The notes beneath the pieces were generated by a model, which saw only the letters and a list, made by a program, of their open reading frames with translations, had not been told where the DNA came from and did no database searches. Position numbers and translations under genes: made by a program. From Struthidea cinerea (taxonomy: Eukaryota; Chordata; Aves; Passeriformes; Corcoracidae): a stretch of 64,000 nt of DNA. Below, piece by piece: positions 12,401 to 24,100 of the stretch (positions within the stretch are counted from its first letter, which is position 1; every line of letters begins with the position of its first letter). Location of the stretch: positions 1,715,032 through 1,779,031 of the forward strand of contig VZTI01005061.1 of NCBI GenBank assembly GCA_013397865.1, given 5' to 3'.

Positions 12401-13135
12401 ATGTTCGTTAATTGGCACTGATTGATTAAAGTAGAACAACAGAAAAAACTTCCTCTGAAAGCCTGTGCTTGTCTTTACTGTGAAATACGGGAGTGCTTCT
12501 AGACTGAGACAAAATCCTGCTGAAGACAACAGTTTCCACTCAGTACAGTGAGCTTTGATTATATCCTTGGTATCTGTTGTCTCTTTAGCCCATCAGCTGT
12601 TCGACAGTCAGACCTAGGGGAGGCAAGAAAGGGGTCATATTTGCCGTGCTGTAGCCAGCAGTACTGAACACTGTGCATCTGAACTGCCGCTGACCTCCCC
12701 CAACTACATCATGGGAAAAGCTAAAATAATGGCCCCCAGGAGGGCTGTGCACTGAGGTTAGTTATTGCACTGTGAAAACAAACCCACAAAAGCCTTCTTT
12801 TTGCAAGTGAAGATGTAGCAGTTCTGTGCTTTGGTCACTGGGATTGTCCTATTTGAGGGTATTCATCACTGTTTGTGCCCTCAGATGCTATCCCATTCCT
12901 CTCTGGGAAGTCTTTATCCACAGCACGAGGGTACCTCAGTGGGCAGGTGACTTGTATATTAAAGAGACTTAAAATTGGTGATTTATCTTAAAAGATTTGG
13001 AAACAACAGTGTCTTAAACCACTGCCGTGGGTTGTGTGGGAATGTGCCAAAATTGTCACATTTCTATTGATCTCGCTAAGTTATTGTAAAGTCATATCAA
13101 TGTACCCACTGTTATGTGGAAAATAAAGTCTCTAG
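9442..13135. other. Intergenic stretch, AT-rich, possible conserved non-coding DNA
   Basis: No gene or recognisable repeat was seen. From about 11300 the sequence becomes AT-rich and rather non-repetitive. The block 12290-12430 carries several homeodomain-type cores (TTAATGATT near 12323, TAATTA at 12365-12370, GTTAATTGG near 12408, TGATTGATTAAA at 12419-12430) and looks like a candidate conserved element. This is motif-based only. Confidence 0.4.
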
Positions 13136-13363
13136 TTTAGATATTAGGATATTAGGAAAAGTTTCTTCACCCAGAGGGTGGTTGGGCACTGGAACAGGCT
13201 TCCCAGGGAAGCGGTCACAGCACCAAGCCTGGCAGAGTTCAAGAAGTGTTTGGACAATGTCCTCAGGCACATGGTGTGACTCTTGGGGTGTCCTGTGCAG
13301 GAACAGGAGCTGGACTCAATGATCCTTGTGGGTCCCTTCCAACTCAGGATATTCTGTAATTCT
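13136..13363 (+). mobile_element. CR1 LINE 3' end fragment (sense)
   Basis: The stretch begins at the CR1 block TTTAGATATTAGGATATTAG. It continues with the C-terminal ORF2 equivalent (CACTGGAACAGGCTTCCCAG near 13188) and ends in the tail GGTCCCTTCCAACTCAGGAT followed by ATTCTGTAATTCT. It is strongly 5'-truncated, as most CR1 copies are. Confidence 0.85.
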
Positions 13364-14899
13364 TCCTCCACCTGCACGTTTTTGACATTTCTGTAACTCC
13401 ACTATTTTTTGTCAAGCAATTCTTAAATTTATCCCTGGATGCGTAAGAAGAAAGTGAAATCACATACTTCAGTACTGCAAATCCCACCTGGAAAGAGATG
13501 GCTTCTCCCTGGTCCTACCATATGGCTGCTAAGGAGAGCTACACTGGGACTCATCACCCTGGGATTTATTCACACATCCATCACCGTCGTGGTGATGTCA
13601 GTTAGCCCTTAAGTTTCCTGCAATGTAAGATGACTTTTTTGTTACCTAATGGTGATGGGATATTTGCACGTGTAAGGTGCATCCACACTCTGTGCCATCC
13701 TAAGAAGTTAATACAAATGTATTAACTCATTAACTTGCCCCACAGGACTTGCAGAGACAAGAGGAGACCTTGCATAAGCAGGAAATCTGGGATATCCTGG
13801 GGGAGAAAGGAATATTGAGGAAAGAAATGCATTTGTAACCAGCAGTAGAGATCACTCTCCACTCACCTCACCTTACCTTACCTTGAAGGGAATTTGGGAG
13901 GCTTCATTATTTGACTTGGGAATTGCTGTGCAAACACAATAAAAAAGAGTCTTAGAATTTGTTTATAAAAATTAAGGGAATAACATGTTATTAGAATAAT
14001 TGTACAAATTACTGTCATTGCAAAATTGCTTTTATGTACGAATATTCCAGTTGGGAATAATTACAGTCAGACTACATGTAGCTAATAAAAGAAAACCACA
14101 CTCCCTTTTCCAGTTTATCTTCTTCTTAGTTATGAATTTGTTGTGTGAATCATCTAACTAGAGCACTTCTATAAGAAAAACCTCATTTGATGGAAGCTTT
14201 ACTTTGAAGCAAAGACCAAATATTACAATAATAATAATGATAATAATGGCCAATGTTTTCTTGTGTTTTGACTTTTTAAACATAGTGTTTGTGAAGGACT
14301 AGTGATCTTGTAGCTGTAAGTTGTGATTCTGCTGAGGTACTAAGCATTCTCTGAGGGACTATTGAAAGGGGTTTTGAGTACATGAAGAATCTTAAATTGC
14401 TTTCCTCTCCAGGAATTTAAAATGCCTCTAAAATGTTTCAGGGGAAATGAAAGCCTATAATGTATTTCATGCTTTGTGCTATCCTACAACAGATAAATGC
14501 CCTGGGGTGGAGCATTTGAGTTCTTTCTACATGCTCAACTGTGTCTAATAATTATCCTGGAATTATTTCATGGCTGAGGAGTTTACATTGGAGAGGATGT
14601 GTCTACTTGACACTGTTACTTTGCCAGCTCCAGATTATAATAAAGCCTTTCCTTTAGAGTTAAAAATAACCACTTTTCAGCTGGCTTTTGCATAGAAGTC
14701 TCACTGGGGCAGGACAGCCAGTGCAGTAGGACAGCATGTAGACCTTTTACCACTAGTCTCTTCAGGAAGTGGGAAGCTGTGGATATCCCACATGTGCTAG
14801 GGCATTATATGTGAGGTAAAGGCCTGGACATTGCCTTGAGCAGGAAGGGGACTGTGGGGCATGTACACTAAAACCTGTTTCAGGACCATAGTACCCCTT
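13364..14899. other. Intergenic AT-rich stretch with short simple repeats
   Basis: No gene was seen. It contains a short (CCTTA)n run near 13868-13883 and an (AAT)n run at about 14225-14247. The AT-rich stretch 13900-14700 shows no repeat family that I recognise. Confidence 0.45.
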
Positions 14900-15725
14900 G
14901 CACGATTTCATGGACTTGTTGAAATGCTGGTGGGAAGTGACCTCTGAAAGTCTCTAATCTAAACTCCACCTCAAAACAGGACTGGAGCCTACACTGGATT
15001 GCATCAACCATGGCTCTGCTGCTGCCATCTTGAACACCTCCAAGGGTGGAGACACCACAGCCTGTCTGGTAGCCTGTTCCAGTCCTCTGGTAGAGAAGTT
15101 TTTGTTAATGCTCAGTCTAATCTCCAACTGACAGCTTGTGGACATTGCCTTGGTCACTGCTGCTAATGAGAAGCGCTTGACTTCATCACCTTTTTTAATG
15201 CCTTTGCATAGTGGGCTGCTATTAGGACCTGTCTTGACCTCATCATCCTCAGACCCAGCTAGCGTAATGCCTTCAAGCTCTCCTCACAGAAGTGCTCTGT
15301 GCCCTGAGTGTTTCAGCAGCTCACCTGCTGGATCCTGCCCAAATTCCCTACCTTGAACAGGAGGCTCAAACAGGTGCAGTTCCACGAGCACCAAGGAGAA
15401 GGGGTGATAGCTTTCCTTGATCTCGTGCATCACGAGGAATGGTTTGTGTCATTTGTGGCAAGGGGAAACTGTTGTTAATCTTTCAAGATAACACTTGGGT
15501 CCTCCTCAGTAAGGCTGCTCTGCAGTCAGTTGGTTCCCAGCCTGAACTGACACAGGGGGTTATTCCAGCTTGGTGCAGTGCTTTGCATGGCTCTGCAAAA
15601 CTCAGGGAGGTTTCTCTTGGCCTCAAGTTTCCCAAGGTCCCGCTGATCAAAGCGCTGGTGCTCAGTCTGTCAACCACCCCACCCAGTTTGGTGGTGCCTG
15701 CAAATCTCCAGAGGGAGTCTTCTGC
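14900..15725 (-). mobile_element. Old CR1 LINE copy (antisense), RT to 3' end
   Basis: Read on the minus strand from about 15725 down, the RT FADDTKLGG-equivalent appears as FAGTTKLGG near 15690. It is followed by blocks resembling the CR1 RT C-terminus. The RLSINKNFSTRGLEQATRQA block, which corresponds to the CR1 DIRKNFFTERVVKHWNRL region, lies at about 15060-15125. The 3' end is near 14900-14950 (GAGGTCACTTCCCACCAGCA). Divergence is much higher than in the copy at 700-2535, so this is an older insertion. Confidence 0.72.
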
Positions 15726-16360
15726 CTCTTGTTCAGGCTTTTAGGACTCCCTTTCCATGAGTAGAGAGGACACAGCCTTGGTCTGTGGGACCTATGGACT
15801 GACTAGACATCTTCTGGCACCTCTTCTGCTTTCCCACACCCACCCCTGGCCAAGCTGGCTGACGCAGTCAGTTCCTGCTGCAGCCCAGCTCCTGGCCTCT
15901 CCTTTCCCTGCTCTCCTCTCCCTGCATGTGCTGACACCAGTGTTTGGGGCAGGGTGGCAGACCAGGCTGGTAGGCGGATGTGGGATACACCCAGCCATCA
16001 CAGATATTTTTGTCCCAGCTACAATTTTTCAGCTGTGAAGCAAAGCTTCCTCAGGCAGTGGAGCTGTGAGCAGAGCTGGGCTGTTGTCAGCTCTGGGTGA
16101 CGATGCTTCACCTCCTGCCACTGCTCCCCACAACGCACCAGGCAGTGACGGTCCCTCCTGCTCTGCCACCCTGGTGTGTGTGAGGCTGTGATGTATTCAC
16201 GCCTCTGCAGCCAGGACAGGAGCACAGCACAGACGGTGACCTCGGGCAGAGGGACTGTAACTAACCCCCAGATGGGTTCTGGGCACAGCTGTTTGCAGAG
16301 TCAGTGTCTGCTGCTGGCCAAAAAGTACATTATTTTTTTTTCTGCTCTTGTTCTTTCTCG

Positions 16361-16362
<2 letters not shown>
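15726..16362. other. Intergenic stretch, no gene recognised
   Basis: The sequence is moderately GC-rich and nothing was recognised on either strand. A frame on the + strand at 15757-16035 has no start context, splice site or family match. Confidence 0.4.

Positions 16363-16391
<29 letters not shown>
16363..16391 (+). repeat. Poly-T tract, 29 T
   Basis: An uninterrupted run of 29 T lies in intergenic DNA. It could be the poly-A tail of an antisense insertion, but no retrocopy body was recognised on its 3' side, so it is recorded as a homopolymer. Confidence 0.97.
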
Positions 16392-19300
16392 GAAGTTATG
16401 TGCTGCTTTCCTACCCGTGCTGTTGGCTCCGGAGGTCCCTCTTGCAGCAATGTAAACACGGCTACTGTGTGTCCCCATGATTGCAGCCTGTAGTACACAA
16501 TGAGACAGCCAATGCCAATAGATGTATAATGAGCATTTAAAAAGCACTTATTTTGTCATCCAATCATCCATCTTCCTCATTGTGTAAATATTTTTTGTTT
16601 CCACAACAAAATGACTTTAAAAGGAATGTTCACCAGGAAGAAAGAAAATTTTGATTCTGGTGATAAAATCAGGATAGTCAAAATGATTAATATGACATTG
16701 GGGAGAGCTCGCAAATGAGGCTTAATTTCTGTGGCAAAAAGACCTCGTGGATACATCAGTGCTGTGTTGTGCCTGGAAATTTAGTGGCAGCTGGAAATTT
16801 GATGGTGACCTCTGATAAGTGAGAAAATGGTGAGGGTTTTAATGAATGACTTGAATAAGAAAATAATCCAGTTTGTGTGGTATTCTTCCTGATATTTGTT
16901 TTGCTATTAAGTTCAGTTAATGTGGTTCTCATTGTGTCATGATGATTGTGTTGACAGCACATCACAACATATGAGCATTGGGGCAGTTTGACTGTCAGGG
17001 AAGGGGACACATTGCTTCACACTCACGAGGTAGAGCAGGGAGGTGACTGTAATAAGATGGCATTTGGAAGCCTTTGGCAGGAGACGTCAGAGATCATAAA
17101 GATAGAAAGAGTCCTGGTGAGCTTCTTTGCTCTCCTCTGTCAAACTAGCCACAGGACCTAAATGAATTCCTTTCTGTACAACTTTTTTTTCTTTTTTTTT
17201 TTTTTAATTTTGTGAGAAAAAATCAGTCTGTAATTATATCTGGAAAATGGGGATGGTGGAAGGTGGCTTTAACCAAAATGTCTGGAAAACTTACACTCAT
17301 GGTTGATTACATTCATTGCAGTCTGTTCTTAGCCTCGCTTTATTAACTTGCAGTGTTTATTCTGTGGCTCTTGTATCTTTGCTGTGAGGTTTAGGAGCAT
17401 TGCTTATGAAATGTTGATTTTCCATGTGAGTATTTATAGACTGTGTTGAGTCACCTGTTAATCTTCCTCCTGTAAAACCAAAATAAGCTCCGTGTTTCTG
17501 TCAGTATAATGCACACTTTCAAGACCTTGTTCATTCTGTTTTTCCAGTTCGGTGTCCTCCTTCTTGGCTGTAACACCATGGTGACATTCATACTCCTGCT
17601 GGTAGCCACTGCCCAGAGCTTCGGTAGAGGGCAATGGGAACCCATCTAGGCTGGTTTCCATCTGAAAAGTGGACCAGCATGGAATAGATCAGGAAACCTT
17701 GAGGGTCAGTGGGCTACCTGTGAGAGCCCGTACTTTCCATTGGAAGAAGTCCCAAACCCTGTCAAAGGCAAAGCAACGCTTTTTTATTTAGAGCAATAAG
17801 GGCTGTATAAAAGCTGTTCCTTTCTTCATTCATAATATTGCAGTTGATTAAAACCTCAGGTTTCCAGTCCTTTCTGGTACCTTCAGTGTTTTCCAGGGAA
17901 AGTTGAGCAAATTAGCCAGTCATAACCCAGTCACTTTTCTTGGTCATCTTGCAGAGCTTCCTTCGATATAACTCCCCCAAGAATCCCCAAATCAAAGGCT
18001 GGAAACCTGTGAGCTAAAATACACAGGAAGGCAACACAAAAGGCACATGCTGACTATTTTTCCTAAGAGCATATTCAGTGCTTGGGTGACCATCTCAGTA
18101 AGTCTCTGCAAATCATTTCAGATCCCTGCAGTTCATCCAGATTCTATGGTCTGTGCATCAGGAGGGAGGTGGAGTAATCCATAATGAACTAATGGCAGTT
18201 TTTGGAAGCTCTTCGGTACAGTATAATCACCCTTGATCCTTTAAGTTTATCTGGGGCTTTGTGAACATAAAATTGCTTAACTGATATAGAACATCCTGTT
18301 AGACTTTCCAGAAGCAACTCAGATATTTGTGATGGAAGTCATAAAGGTATAGAGATGCTTTGTTTCTTTGCAGTTTCATGGGAGTTAGGTGTTTCACTTC
18401 TTTTACAGATCTGTAGCCACCTCTACAGTGTTACCATGCTCACATCCCTTTAGCCCCTTGGCTAATGGGAACACTGTTCTTCCGGAGCAGAAAGGGAACT
18501 GAATATGTGACTGCATCTCAGTCACTTCCCTGCAAATTCTACTAGTTTGGCTCCAGGTGCCGAAAAGCTGATCAAAATCTCTCGACTCTCCAGTGAAGCA
18601 GATAAAAGATGTTTCCCACTCAGTGCTTAGCTAAAGGGATTGCAACGAACAGTGAAGCTGCAGAATGAACTTTTGGACTGAACTCACTGGCACATTGCTT
18701 GGGTTTCCAGGTACAAACATCCACAGGAAAAGATACTTATTTTTAAAATACCTTTTTTCAACACAAAAAGTATCCCAAGGTCCCTTCATAGCATTACCTC
18801 AAGTAGAAAAATCCATCAAACAAAATATTCAATCAATCCCTTTTAATCATATGATCAAAGTATTTTACCATAGCAAATTGAACAAGCATCTAAAATGAGA
18901 GATGAAGAGCAATCAGCACAACAAAGAAATTACTTTGATCTGGGAGGGAATAGGAAGGTTTGGGTGAGAAAGCTGTGGTGGAGAAGTCTTCTTCACTGAG
19001 GGGTTGTGTTAAGGTAAGAGGAAGAGCAGATGCTGGGAGCCCCAGAGAGGAGCACAGGATGATTTGGCCTGTGTGATGTGGTGGGTTCTGAAGGTCAGGA
19101 GAAGGTATTTGATGCTGTGGTACAAACTTCTGCACAGGGGGAAGAGCAGCAGTTAGACCAGGAGTTGGCTGAGATTTCTTTCAGGAGAGGTAGACAAGGA
19201 ACAAAGAAGTATTTTTCTTCATCAGATTTGGCTAAGAAAGGAATGGGAAGGACAGGAACATTTAGAAGACAGAGCTGCTGCCAGAGTCTCTGTAAAATTA

Positions 19301-20679
19301 ATTAGTAGATCTCACCTTATTTTCTACATTTGTCAAGAGGCCAGAGAGGAAATGAGTGGGATTATTTTAAAGCAATTTTCACACCAAAATATGTACTTTC
19401 TAGAAAGATAGTAAAGAAAATATATCATGCCAGACTTGATGGGATCCTTTGTTTCATGAAATGTGGCAATTTACTTTTACATTGGACTTCATATTTCCCC
19501 AGTTGGTGCAGCAAACTACTCAAACTGCGGAAGGATATTTACTGTTTAGAGAAGTCCTTGGACAGCTCAGCAAACTTTGCCTTGTTTCTCTGTCCAAGAG
19601 CTATATATAGTCTTTGCTTAATCAAGGTCTCAGATGTTGTGTGAGCAGAGCTAAATATTTTCAAGAGTATAAAAAAGATAACTCCAGCCACTTTGCTTTG
19701 CTAGAAGCAGTGTTTGTCTAACTGTGTAGTAACCAAGGAAAGAGAAACTACCGTAAAGGCACATTGATTTGTGCTATTTCTTAGCCTGAAACTAACAGAG
19801 ACAAGCAGTCATAAACTATGCATCTTAAAAACTTTTAGACGCATAACATCTCTGTAAAGCTACTTAATTACCTTTTAGGCTACCTTGTTCTTTACCTCAA
19901 GATACGAAAAACCAATCCCTATAGTTATACTGCATATGACTCTATTGGGCTTGACCTAACTATGATCTATAAATGCTATGACAATAGCATTAGTCATGGG
20001 AGGAGAATAGAAAATTCACCTGTCTGAAAAAACTCATCTGACATGAAATCTGACAGTGAATGCCAACAACGATCCTGAGTAAAGTGCCTTTTTCTCAGCT
20101 CAAATTTGACCAGGAAACTCAGGGATAGGAAGCCCTCTCCTGAAAAATTGATTGAAAGGTGTTTAATGATTCAGAGTAATTAAGGGTCTGTTTCCATTTC
20201 TGCTGGTGCATGGACCATAGGAAACGACCAAATGGGGAGCCCCTCTACCCTTTGTTCCCCCTCTCCAAACTATCAGACCAGAGAAGGATTGGTGGGACAG
20301 GAAGGTGCCCTGAGAGCAGGGGGTTAGGAAAATGACAGCTATGGGCAGCTTTGTGGGTGCGGATCAGGATCTGCAATTTGAAATGGAAAAGCAACAGATT
20401 TCGCCGTTCTATGTGGGGGAGTTGAGATAGAAAAGACAGGGTTTTGAATGGTTTAGGGATGAGTTTAGTCTCTAATGCTGTTCTCTTGTTCATGCACCTC
20501 CTCTGGCAAACTTTGCCTCTTGCCCTCTCACTTGGAAAATACCTCCTGACACAAAGGTCGCATTAACATGAGGCACAGGGCAGTGTAAGAGACAGCACTG
20601 AGCCAAAGCCATCAGCTGTCCTTCAGTTAAAGGAAACAGGGACCTCGGAGGAACCTGAGCAGGGCTTTCACAATGGTGT
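16392..20679. other. Intergenic region upstream of TFCP2L1
   Basis: No exon was recognised. The stretch 16500-16720 is AT-rich and holds forkhead-like sites (GTAAATA at 16584-16590, TTTTTTGTTT just after) and TAAT-type sites, making it a candidate distal regulatory element. A T-rich tract lies at about 17182-17207. No known repeat family was seen up to the CpG island. Confidence 0.4.
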
Positions 20680-20784
20680 CGGATTGAGTGGCTCGGTTTA
20701 AAACACAGCTCAGAGGCCAGGCAGCAACTCCAGCACAACCGGGGGTCGCCCGGAGCCGCCCCGGGATTGTCGGGGTCGCCGTGT

Positions 20785-20812
20785 CCCCCACCCCCTCGCC
20801 CCCCACGGCCCC
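20785..20812 (-). promoter_or_regulatory. Predicted G-quadruplex motif in promoter
   Basis: Four C-runs of 5, 5, 6 and 4 bases (20785-20789, 20791-20795, 20799-20804, 20809-20812) are separated by 1, 3 and 4 bases. On the minus strand this matches the canonical G3+N1-7 quadruplex pattern with short loops. It overlaps the first copy of the tandem duplication. Folding in vivo is inferred. Confidence 0.6.
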
Positions 20813-20870
20813 TCACAGCCCGCTCCGGGCCAGGCCCCCCACGGCCCCTCACAGCCCGCTCCGGGCCAGG
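20799..20870 (+). repeat. Perfect 36-bp tandem duplication in promoter
   Basis: Bases 20799-20834 and 20835-20870 are identical. A third copy may begin at 20871 (CCC) before diverging 14 bases ahead of the N gap. It lies about 240-310 bp upstream of the start codon. The array may be longer in the real genome because the assembly breaks right after it. Confidence 0.97.
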
Positions 20871-20884
20871 CCCTTCCCTCGGGG

Positions 20885-20939
20885 NNNNNNNNNNNNNNNN
20901 NNNNNNNNNNNNNNNNNNNNNNNNNNNNNNNNNNNNNNN
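20885..20939. other. Assembly gap (55 N)
   Basis: The run of N lies in the GC-rich promoter immediately after the tandem duplication. Its true length is unknown. It removes part of the proximal promoter about 50 bp upstream of the TATA-like box. Open frames that cross it are artefacts. Confidence 1.
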
Positions 20940-20985
20940 CTGCGGCGCCCCGGCCCGGCCAACCCGCGCCCGCCGGGGCTGAGCC

Positions 20986-20992
20986 ATAAAAG
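20986..20992 (+). promoter_or_regulatory. TFCP2L1: TATA-like box of TFCP2L1 (ATAAAAG)
   Basis: ATAAAAG stands in an otherwise C/G-only context, 123 bp upstream of the ATG and about 35 bp upstream of a CCAGTT initiator-like start. Its position fits a focused TSS and a 5' UTR of about 88 nt with no upstream ATG. Confidence 0.55.
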
Positions 20993-21020
20993 CGCCGGGA
21001 GCCGCGGGGGCCGCGGCTCC

Positions 21021-21108
21021 AGTTGGCGGCAGCCGTGCCCGGCATCCCTGGGGTGGGCAGCGCGGCCGCCGCTCCGCAGCACAGGGACCGCCGCCGGCCG
21101 CCCCCAAG
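21021..21108 (+). other. TFCP2L1: TFCP2L1 5' UTR (predicted)
   Basis: The segment from the predicted TSS to the start codon is GC-rich and has no ATG, so no uORF. The context of the ATG is CCCAAGATGC, with A at -3 and C at +4. The 5' limit rests only on the TATA-like box and initiator positions. Confidence 0.5.
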
Positions 21109-21170
21109 ATGCTGTTTTGGCACACGCAGCCGGAGCACTACAACCAGCACTCGACCGGCAGCTACCTGCG
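21109..21170 (+). CDS. TFCP2L1: TFCP2L1 coding exon 1
   Basis: It encodes residues 1-20 and two bases of Arg21; the donor is CG|GTGAGT. The N-terminal MLFWHTQPEHYNQH segment is diagnostic for TFCP2L1 rather than TFCP2 or UBP1. Confidence 0.97.
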
Positions 21171-24100
21171 GTGAGTCCCGGGCGGCGACAGCCCTGGCAC
21201 GGGGTGGGTGTTTGGTTGGGTGCTCCCGTCCCGCGGCCGGCCGCCCGCTGGCTTCCCCGGCGGCACTGCCGGGGCCCCGCTGCGCCGCCCGGTGTTAGCG
21301 CCGCTCCCTCTGTCTGAGAGACCGCTTTCCTTTTTTCCTTTCTCTTTTTCCTTCTTTATTTTTTTAGCGCCTCGTTAGATAGCTCTCTGCAGAGTTGCTT
21401 TATTGCTTGTGCCGGGTTCCCTCTTCTCCGGGCTGGGGTAGCACAGCACCAAGGGAGGAGGGGCGGCAGCGGCGGAGCGCTGTCAAAAGTCTGCGGAAAA
21501 CTCCTGGTGGCAAATTGAGAGGGCACCCAGTTTTCTGGGGATGGGATTTCTTTCTCTGCTTTTTGGGACGATGTGTGAAAAGCGCAGAATTTCACTTTCT
21601 GAACTTGCCTAAACCAGCTTTTTCCTGCCTCCGCACAGTTGCGTTTAATTAAATGTGCCTAATTTAAGTACAAGGGCTGCTAAACAATAGTCTGTGACAT
21701 GTGTAGCACAAACCCGTGTTTCCTCCCTCCAAACGATGTCAAAGCAGGCAACTTTGGGAGTTCCCTTTTTGCTGGGTGCTTGTGAATTATTTGCTTTCTG
21801 AAGATGTAAAGCTCAGCCGTCAGCTGGTGTCGATTGCTGGAGTGGGATTTTGCTGAATTGTGGCAGTGGAGAACCTGGCTGTGGCCCAAGAGCCCTGACC
21901 TTCAAATGCACCCCCAAATAACCACTCTTGAGAGAACACTGAGTTTGTCTGGGGAAGCACTTCGAACGCAAATAATGCTTCCCTTTCAAGGAGACACGCT
22001 ATCTTGACTATTCCTGCTGCCTGTCAGTGTACTTGCAAAGGAATTTTATTCTGGACTAAATAATAATCTCCCATTATCAAATGATACAATACTGGGAGAT
22101 TCTTGCCTTCTGGCAGCTTTTCCACTTCTTCATGCAAGTTTCTTCATCTCCTCCCTCTATGTCAATAACTCAGTTTCACAACATGTATGTGGCAAAAGTC
22201 TTGTTCCCTCTTGCTTTGCGCTTGCAAATCTGAGACGGTGAAAATGGTAGTAAGCAGAGGAGCATTAGCACTGGTGCTTGTGCATATTCTCCATTAGAGA
22301 GTGTTTATGGTGCTCAGGCTGCTTCCTTAACTCCATGGATTTGTAGCAGGAGTGCTTCAAGATCATCAGGTCTGGGCCGGGGTCAGGCTTGACTCCACAA
22401 TTTAAATTCCGTTTAATGGGCCAGAAAACACATTAGCTTATTTTTGCTGGCTTGTTGCTAGCTGGGGGATAAAGGATACCTGTTCTGTCAGGAAGGCTGC
22501 TGGTATGGAGTTGACCGGTTGGTGTTTTAGGAACAAACTTCTGCTTTAGTAAGTATCTGTCTCTGTGATACAACCACTTTTATGGCAGAAATGCCCTCAG
22601 GTGTTTCAAGGAAGGTTGGTTGAACAAAACCCTTGGTTTTTTATGTAGAGGTGGCTAATTCTGGCCAATTCACCTTCCATGAGAATGTGTCAAGACATGC
22701 ATTTCTAACGGGCATTTCTGCTGAGCAATGGCTTTCTGAAGGCTTTCCCTGCCCCCTTGTACTAACTGCACAAGAAACTGAAATAGTACAACACTTGAAG
22801 TTGCTGTAAGAAAAGTTTGTGTAAGTTATATTTTGGAGACATCAAGAGCTTTCTGTGTATCCGAGCCTTCCGTGTAAGTTCTGCTGTACCTCACTGGTAT
22901 TTGTAGCTAGAGCAAGATGATACTACAGAAGAATTCGTGTAAATCTTCATTCATTTTTTATGAAAACCCAGTACGTGTTTTACTCTCTGTTCTGTCAGCT
23001 GACTGAACTCTCAAATAGCTTTCTCTTTTCCCAGGTATGCAAACTAACTGTTATTTAAGACCAGAACTGTGAATCTTTAGCATAAGGGTGAAACTTGGGA
23101 GAGTTTTAAGGAGTTCAGCTTTTTTTTTTAAAGGATAGTAACTGTTGTAAAACCGTGCTTTTCCCTAAACTTGATGTGCAACTCTTGAGTGAAGAGTTGA
23201 ATAAATATTGTGATGGCTTATATACTTAAAAATTCTTTTGACCTCATTCTGAGTTCCAAACACTTGTAATAGGGCCGAATGTTTAAAAAGGTCTTGACCC
23301 AAAGCGACAATACCACAGGCCAGTAGTTCAAATGCTCTAGGAATAAAAATGCGATTGACTTGTGTGGCTTCGTTGGAGCTTTAATATGGTGAAGCTTTCC
23401 AGAAACCAAGTCATGGATTCCTCCATGCTTACAGTCTTCAGCGATCAGACAGCTGTGCCGGCAGGTGTAGGGGTGCAAAGAGCCTGATGTGGAATACGGT
23501 ATTTAAATTTTGACTTCCCCTTGCCTAAATTTCCTCAACTGTTTCAGGTGAGTAGGTGTACAAATTCCTCACCCCTGACTGTTAAACCCAGGCCGGATTT
23601 TGTGCACTGTTTCTGCCGAACTGTGGAAGTTTTTGGGCGCCGGAGTTTTTGACCTGTTTTCATCCGTACAGCCACAGGCATTCCGAGGGCATTGTGCAGA
23701 TGAGCGGGTTAGGAGCACATGTTGGCATCCGGGCTGAGTGAGATGACTCCGGAGCAGGATCAGATCCTGCATGTGTGTGGAGCAATGCTATCTATTTCAG
23801 AAATCTACTGCAGGCATTTCAGTCACTTCATTACTGTAGTAAATCATCACTAAGGAGAAAAGCCCTCTCTGTGGCAGCAGCAGTTAGGCAAGAGCTGTGA
23901 TTATGTCAGTAATGCCAGGAAGCAAATGGGGCTGGATGCCTTCGAGTGGGTGATAATACGGAGGGCGTGGGGTTGGAAGAGAGAATGGAAACAGAGATGG
24001 GTGTTTCTTTTCTCCTGCCTGCATCTGAAATGGCACAGTTTGCTCTCTGGCATTGTTTACCCATAAACAGGAGTACCTGTGTTTGAACCTGGCACTTGAG

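Larger units (their letters stand above)
20680..21320 (+). promoter_or_regulatory. TFCP2L1: TFCP2L1 CpG-island promoter
   Basis: Base composition switches abruptly to very GC- and CpG-rich sequence that spans the first exon and the start of intron 1. It holds, in order, a C-rich block with G4 potential on the minus strand (20785-20812), a perfect 36-bp tandem duplication (20799-20870), a 55-N gap (20885-20939), a TATA-like ATAAAAG (20986-20992) and the start codon (21109). An initiator-like TCCAGTT at 21019-21024 sits about 35 bp from the TATA-like box, placing the likely TSS near 21021. Confidence 0.85.

Noticed and set aside
1..20680. CLASP1 3' exons expected upstream by mammalian synteny
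   Set aside because: No CLASP1-like sequence was recognised, so the neighbour was not called.
20490..21317. Frames of about 210 codons on both strands across the CpG island
   Set aside because: They run through the 55-N gap, are GC-driven and overlap the TFCP2L1 promoter and exon 1 in other frames.
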